A program made the translations under genes and the position numbers. From Guyanagaster necrorhizus (Eukaryota > Basidiomycota > Agaricomycetes > Agaricales > Physalacriaceae), in NCBI RefSeq assembly GCF_019112545.1, contig NW_025064954.1:1-13109 (forward strand): 13,109 nt of DNA, in the 5' to 3' direction. Numbering within the stretch: position 1 is the stretch's first letter; each line of letters begins with the position of its first letter. Below are positions 8,248-13,109 of this stretch, piece by piece. The notes under the pieces are model-generated. The model was not told the DNA's origin, made no database searches, and saw only the letters and a list, made by a program, of their open reading frames with translations.

Positions 8248-8392
8248 CTAACACGGAGTGATGCCTTCATGAAAAAAGTCACTCCTTTTTGCTCAAAGGA
8301 AGGGCCCATGTCTCCTCGATAATGAAAGCAATGATTTCGGATGGAAAGCAAGGAAAATAGCCAATATCCGAGAGTGGCTTCGATGAACTCAT
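8248..8392 (-). pseudogene. F-box-like N-terminal relic with frameshift
   Basis: From ATG 8390-8392 a 37-residue frame includes FPSEIIAFIIEETWALPL and stops at TGA 8279-8281. The next frame then continues with the family-like VTFFMKASLRVSRRPL. Agaricomycete F-box-like proteins often begin with a (L/F)P.E(I/L)...I(I/V)E.(A/T)W..PLS motif followed by ERV.FM..SL.V, so the two pieces look like one domain broken by a one- or two-base indel. No further coding sequence of that family follows. Not confirmed by search. Confidence 0.4.
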
Positions 8393-8536
8393 GGCGGTTT
8401 CGGTTAGGGATATTCCGATTCGAGGTGTAGGTTTATATCGGTCCGGTATCCGCGCACGTGGTGAAATTTACCGCTCCAACTTCTCCCATGATTGCATGTT
8501 CATTTCCATTCACTGCCCTCCTTTCTCACCAGCGAA

Positions 8537-8704
8537 ATGGCAGCCTTCTGGTCTGATGCCAGAAATGTGTCAATACACGACGGACATGCTGAAAATCAGG
8601 TGCTGCAAGAGCTCTTGCACTTGGTGGAACAGCCACTTCCAAAGTGGGTAAAGAAGGTTCGCTGGTGGCTTCCCGCTGAAAGTTTCGAACTGATACCTTA
8701 TTGA
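8537..8704 (+). CDS. Hypothetical 55-aa ORF, possible N-terminal fragment
   Basis: The ATG at 8537 opens MAAFWSDARNVSIHDGHAE and ends in SFELIPY before TGA. The opening FWSDARNVSI resembles the F(F/W)...A.(N/D)V.I.(G/D)G start seen in many large Agaricomycete proteins of unknown function. That resemblance is an impression, not a search result. A TATA-like TTTATAT lies about 105 bp upstream. It may be a truncated gene start or chance. Confidence 0.3.
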   Translation: MAAFWSDARNVSIHDGHAENQVLQELLHLVEQPLPKWVKKVRWWLPAESFELIPY

Positions 8705-9085
8705 AAGGGACCTTATCCGACCACATGTATCCATCTCTCTTATCTGGTCTGTGAGCTGACGAACCGGAAATCAAGTCGTCACCAGACTCGGTCAAACAGG
8801 AACGATGAACTTGCCTCATTATTCACTCTTACCCTCGAGAGTACGGACACGATTCGAAGATGTTGGAGTGACGGAAGGAAAGAATACATCGGCGCACACG
8901 TTATTATTTTGATTACCAGCATTTTCCGTCAATTGAATCCGGATTGCATCGCACTGTACGTTCTATCACTGGTGGCAGAACTTTATTGATCGATTCGGCT
9001 AGAGAAAACGCGTTCGTACCGCTTCCTAAACATCCAGTCTGTGGTAAGTCCGACTATATGAGAAACCAAGATTGTATATAGTGCA
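8705..9085. other. Intergenic stretch, no gene seen
   Basis: One plus-strand frame is open for about 43 codons around 8860-8990 (with the segment RQLNPDCIALYVLSL), but it has no start, no splice signals at normal distance and no recognisable family. Nothing else was seen. Confidence 0.4.
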
Positions 9086-9213
9086 TCAGCCACCCCTTTC
9101 TGTCTCTCCGTTTATTCGACATCAATAAAAGTGTCCTCAACTCCAGGACGACAAAAAAGCGGGGTCATATGCCTAAGGAAAGCGGGAAAAGATTTGAAGA
9201 TGCCGCACGACCC
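9086..9213 (-). repeat. Dispersed repeat, copy 2 (truncated C-terminal gene fragment)
   Basis: It is homologous to 2041-2165 at about 88%. On the minus strand it keeps the same frame (GSCGIFKSFPAFLRHMT) and ends at TAA 9112-9114. Just upstream on that strand the frame meets a TAA stop where homology ends, so this copy cannot be a working exon. It is a relic of whatever gene 2064-2360 derives from. Confidence 0.8.
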
Positions 9214-9640
9214 TTACGGTCGTCGACATTCTAACAATCGACCCGGATACTTGGTCCGCCTTGCCGGAACAACGCGTGAGATGACTTCTTGGGTCTAAAG
9301 CAAGAGAAGGACTTGAAATGAGGAAAATGGGCAGTCAGCCTCCGAGTCTATATTCAAATTTCAGGGCCTGTTATTAGTACGCGGTCAAAGGAGCAGTAAC
9401 AGCCCAATAGATACCTTGCGCTTATTCAAAATACCACTACATATCAACTAAATACGCTTTACTACAGCATTCCGCTATTATTGGGTCTTAGTTTGGAGTG
9501 CGAAGAAAATAAGAGGTAGGGAGAAGGTATCAGGTCAGAGAAAATGTCCATGAGAGCCTCCTGAAGTGCTGAAGTCGTACATGCAATGCGTAAAGCAAAA
9601 AGAAATTCCAGGGCTCTTCGAGTCATCCTCGTCACATATA
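9214..9640. other. Intergenic stretch at the edge of transposon DNA
   Basis: No gene was seen. There is an imperfect hairpin at about 9363-9401 (GGGCCTGTTATT against AGTAACAGCCC). CpG dinucleotides are still present here and vanish after about 9640. Confidence 0.4.
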
Positions 9641-10457
9641 CAATGTTCTGGATATACAGAAAAACACTGCTGCCACTGTGTACTTATGTATATGGCAAGT
9701 TGACCTATGTCTCAGCAATGCTGGTGCTATGTGACTCAGAGACATATGTAAGGAACCCATTCATTACTAAACATAAATGCATCTTGGGACTACCTACTGA
9801 GCTGAGTCTGTACACTGCTTCATTCATGGAGTTCCTGTGAGAAGAAATGTAGTCACAGAGCCAGAATTGGCATTGAGTTTACTGTCTTGTATCACAATGG
9901 AGTTTTGAATTATTTAAAATGAAGATAATAGTAATAGTAGAAGAATATAAGTAAGAGCTCAGTTGGGCACAGCAATTGTGGAATGACTGAGGCATATGAT
10001 GATATGCAGTGTATGCATCTAGTCCTACAATTTGCAGATTTTAAATAATACATTCACATAAGCTGAAGTCTGTATGGCTAGTCATTCAAGGGCTATAGCT
10101 GAGGCTCTGAGCTGATAGCCATGGTAATTCTAACTTTGCACTGGGGTGGTAATCTTAAGTTAAATTGAACTTAGAGGGATTACACCACTTTGGTAAAAAT
10201 ACTAAGTCAGATTGGACTTAGAAACAGTACCACATTTGGGCCAATTCTAAATGCCATAAGGGCTAGTATACTATAGTCTAGTTCAGGATATATTTCTATG
10301 ACCAGCAGTGAAGCACTAAAGACAGTTAGCACCCAAACCAGGAGTAGAAGCAGAGTGGAACTCATTAGCCCATGGCTAGCACCCCAAGTTTGTCTTAGAA
10401 TGCACAAGTCAGGATTTCTCAGGCACAGAGTATTGCATGGGATTTAGGAATAGAAAG
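9641..10457. other. CpG-free AT-rich stretch, probable degenerate transposon DNA
   Basis: I find no CpG in this stretch. An open frame of 84 codons (9586-9840, plus) overlaps it but has no recognisable domain and is cysteine- and tyrosine-rich in a way that fits chance. The base composition matches the neighbouring copia element, so this is probably another mobile-element remnant or an LTR extension. Its identity is unknown. Confidence 0.45.
10146..10220. repeat. Foldback with duplicated 18-bp palindrome
   Basis: TAAGTTAAATTGAACTTA (10156-10173) and TAAGTCAGATTGGACTTA (10203-10220) are each palindromic (6-bp arms; 7-bp in the second if 10202-10221 is used). They differ at three positions, all C/T or G/A. 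The first is the core of a longer imperfect hairpin reaching GTGG (10146) and CCAC (10188). Confidence 0.55.
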
Positions 10458-10665
10458 TGTTGTAAGTAGAGAGCAGAGTAATGTACAGAGGATTATTATT
10501 AGCCTCTTGGGAGAGAGACATTCTACTTAAATACATTTCATATTACTTTGAGATCTTTCTATGAGATACTAAATAAGTCTAGATCATGATCCAAGTCAGC
10601 TGCCACTGACTGGCATCATATCTTTGAGTATGTTCTCATACTTGCTCAGGATTGCTATCCCAACA
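10458..10665 (-). repeat. Probable 3' LTR of the copia element, 208 bp
   Basis: On the minus strand it starts TGTTGGGATAG directly after the polypurine tract. TGTTG...CAACA termini are reached at 10458. A TATTTAAG box lies inside (about 10527-10534 in plus coordinates). The left boundary is my choice, based on the matching 5-bp terminal inverted repeat; the other LTR is outside the window, so it cannot be confirmed here. Confidence 0.6.
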
Positions 10666-10674
10666 CTCCCTCTC
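10666..10674 (-). other. Polypurine tract
   Basis: GAGAGGGAG on the minus strand is immediately next to the TGTTGGGA LTR start. It would prime plus-strand synthesis in LTR elements. It overlaps the pol stop codon (TGA 10673-10675), showing how compact the 3' end is. Confidence 0.75.
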
Positions 10675-13109
10675 AATTCCGAGTTCCTAGAATATCTGCA
10701 GATAGATACTCATGTAATAGTCTTAGTAGGCCTTTAGTGAATATATCTGCTAAGTTCTCTTCTGATGCACAGTGCTAAACTTTGACTTCATTTGAAGCCA
10801 TGCACTCATTAATGAAGTGGTGCTGTATGTCTATATGCTTTGATCATGCATGGAATATAGGGTTCTCAGTAAATTTGATTGCTGATTGATTGTCAACAAA
10901 AATAGTCATCACTTTATAAGGTGGCAATCCTAATTTGATTAAGAGTGCTCATAGCCAAATTACTTCCCAGGTTGTATGTGCAAGGGCCATATATTCTGCT
11001 TCCATAGTGGATAAGGCTACAGTGGGCTGTTTCTTTGAACTTCAAGTAACAGCTCCCTCTGCATAGATACAGACATAACCAGATGTTGATCTTTTATCTG
11101 TTCTGTCTTCTCCCCAGTCTGAGTCTGAATAAGGTATCAGCTCATCCATAGTCCTTTCATATGTGATTCTGAAGTCTAGAGTTCCCTTCAGATAGCAGAA
11201 AACTCACTTCAAGGCTGTGACATGCTCAGCGGCCAGATTCTGCACATACTTGCTTAATTCAGTGACAGCATGTGTAATGTCAGGCTGGGATCCATTGGCC
11301 ACATATATTAGTGATCTGACACCAGTATGGTAATATTGTCTGGTGGCTGTGTCAATACCTTGTGGGTCTTCTGTCAGAATTTTCTCTAGCCATACATTCA
11401 GGTTCATAGGCATTTTGACCGGTTTGCAGTCATTCATGCTCATTCGCTCAAGTACTTTGAGAATATATGCCTTCTGGGATAGAGTGATAGTGCTCTTGAC
11501 CCAATTTCTGTCTACCTTCATGCCCAATATATATTGAATCTCCCCTATGTCTGTGATATTTAGCTTCTTCTTAAGCTCTTCTTTTATTTTAGACATGGTT
11601 TCATCATCTGAGGCAAGTAATATCATGTTGTTGACATATACAGCTATGATTATGGGACCAGAACTCATTTGTCTGATGTACACACATTGATCACTGATCA
11701 ATCTGATGTATCCAAGTCCCAAAAATATAGCATTTAATTTGTCATTCCAAACTCAGCCAGATTGCTTGAGTTCATACAACATTAATTTGAGGTGTGCCAC
11801 TTTTTCACTCTCATCTGAATATTCAGGTGGCTGTGCCATATAAATGGATTCATTGAGTTTACCATTTAAATAAGCTCCAACAACATCCATTCCATGAATG
11901 ATTAGGTTTCTTTGAGCAGCAATTGCCATGAGTAGATGGAATGTGTCTAGCCTGACAATGGGTGCATATGTCTCAAAGAAATTAATGCCAGGTATCTGTG
12001 AAAATCCTTTTGCAACAAGTCTGACCTTGTATCTGGTGATTTTACTATCACCATCCCTTTTCAATCTGTAAGTCCACTTGCAATCCACAAGTGATCTGTC
12101 TTTGAGTAATTCTTTCAGCTGCCATGTGCCTAGAGAAGTCAATAGATTGTATTCTTCATCTATTGCTTTCTTCTAATAATATCAGTCTGGTCTTGTCTTG
12201 GCTTCTTCAAGGCTTAATGGCTCATCACTGAAGTTGTCTGCAGTTTCCCCAATGTATGCATAGGCTATTGCAACATTTATGGCTTCCAAAGATGATTTTT
12301 CTGAGGTACACTGTTGTTCTGATGTTTTCACAGCTCATGCACTTGGATTATAAAGTGTCTGATAACTTGGTTGGATCTTTGATGCAATCCAGACTGATTT
12401 GTCATATGGCTCGATCACTTTCCATGCTATATTGGGAACTTTGATTTGATCAATGATACATCAGAGGCTGTTTTCCCTTTTGGTTCAGCATTTCTGGCAT
12501 CCACAGAATCATCTGAAATGCCATCATTTTCATCTGGAGTCTGCTTGACTCTGCTCTCTGACTCTCCCTTGAGCGACAAAGGATGGAAGACTACATAGTC
12601 AGTGTCTATAGGCTCTGTAGTGTTGCTTTTAGAGAATATAACATTTCTTGAGGTCTGAATCTGTCTGGTTTGAGAGTTATAATATCTCCAGGCCCTGGAT
12701 TCATCTGTAAAACCTGTGAAAATAAATTCTCTTTGACTTTGGATCCAGTTTTGACCTCTTGTTATCTTGTTGCAACATCTAGCACTTTACTTTGAATTCC
12801 TGGAGTGCCAAAATATCTGGTTTCATGCCCTGAAACACTTCTTCTAGGGTTAGATCATTTTTGATGGCCCTGGTTGGTGATTGGTTCTTCAGGTATGTGG
12901 CATATGCTACTGCCTCAGGCTATAGAAACTTTGGTAAGTGATGTTCTTCTAGCATGGCACATGCATGCTCCATAAGAGTCTAATTTATTCTCTCAGCAAC
13001 TCTGTTTTGAGATAGAGAGTATGCTGCAGTCAATTCCAACTGTATGTCATTGTCCTGGAGGTATTCCTTTACCTCTTCATTGACATATTCCTTTCCATTG
13101 TCAATCCTC
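10673..13109 (-). pseudogene. Copia pol remnant: integrase (partial), reverse transcriptase, RNase H
   Basis: Integrase core (about 12800-13109) shows RIDNGKEY and SQNRVAERIN, with stops at 12980-12982, 12920-12922 and 12779-12781. A linker follows with a frame change near 12730. Reverse transcriptase (about 11204-12160) shows WTYRLKRDGD, RLVAKGFSQIPGI, FFETYAPIVRLDTF, HGMDVVGAYLNG, IGEIQYILGMKV and QPDITHAV, with a stop at 11753-11755. The usual YVDDM box reads YVNNM at 11624-11638. RNase H (10673-11203) shows YSDSDWGEDR, RSTSGYVC, VALSTMEAEYMALAH, SKHIDIQHHFINE and ENLADIFTKGL, with stops at 11204-11206, 11042-11044, 10949-10951, 10844-10846 and 10775-10777. The order and motifs are those of Ty1/copia. 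It cannot encode an active polyprotein. Confidence 0.92.

Larger units (their letters stand above)
10458..13109 (-). mobile_element. Ty1/copia-type LTR retrotransposon, 3' part, decayed, cut by window end
   Basis: Read on the minus strand, the order is integrase, reverse transcriptase, RNase H, polypurine tract, LTR. Integrase ahead of reverse transcriptase defines Ty1/copia, as opposed to Ty3/gypsy. The 5' LTR, primer-binding site, gag, protease and first half of integrase lie beyond the right edge. Stops, frameshifts and near-absence of CpG show it is an old inactive copy. Confidence 0.9.

Noticed and set aside
9586..9840. 84-codon plus-strand open frame at the transposon edge
   Set aside because: No domain, and it crosses the CpG boundary; a chance open frame is the simpler reading.
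1..13109. tRNA, rRNA or CRISPR array
   Set aside because: No cloverleaf with consensus A and B boxes, no rRNA core sequence and no regularly spaced direct repeats were seen by eye.

Overview
The window looks like a piece of a homobasidiomycete (Agaricomycete-type mushroom) genome. Genes are dense and cut by many 44-59 bp GT-AG introns. Encoded proteins belong to families common in these fungi, and a decayed Ty1/copia retrotransposon fills the right end. Exon models below were built by hand from reading frame, splice sites and family motifs; all phases close exactly.

Layout. (1) 2-1703 (+): the 3' part of a gene for a protein I do not recognise, with a long Asp/Glu/Ser-rich segment. (2) 2041-2360: a repeated 3'-terminal piece of a possible F-box-like gene on the minus strand; a second shorter copy sits at 9086-9213. 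(3) 2962-4741 (-): a complete seven-exon major facilitator transporter of the Dal5/Tna1-like anion:cation symporter type, 492 aa. (4) 4742-5583: a divergent promoter region with three TGATAAGG-type GATA sites (two forming a perfect palindrome) and a perfect CGG-N5-CCG palindrome. (5) 5584-7119 (+): a complete nine-exon 2-oxoglutarate/Fe(II) oxygenase of the isopenicillin-N-synthase-like family, 371 aa. Its metal-binding aspartate is completed by a 6-nt microexon. (6) 7120-9640: gene-poor, with gene fragments and relics on both strands. (7) 9640-13109: DNA almost free of CpG (I count six). It holds an unidentified AT-rich stretch, a probable 208-bp LTR, a polypurine tract, and the RNase H, reverse transcriptase and part of the integrase of a minus-strand copia element with many stop codons and a mutated catalytic YVDD box.

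The transporter and the oxygenase are transcribed away from a shared 842-bp region carrying candidate nitrogen-type (GATA) and Zn2Cys6-type sites. The most economical reading is a two-gene uptake-and-oxidation module for a small organic acid or nitrogenous compound; the substrate cannot be read from sequence. The right end is silenced-looking transposon DNA, with transition mutations concentrated at former CpG sites.
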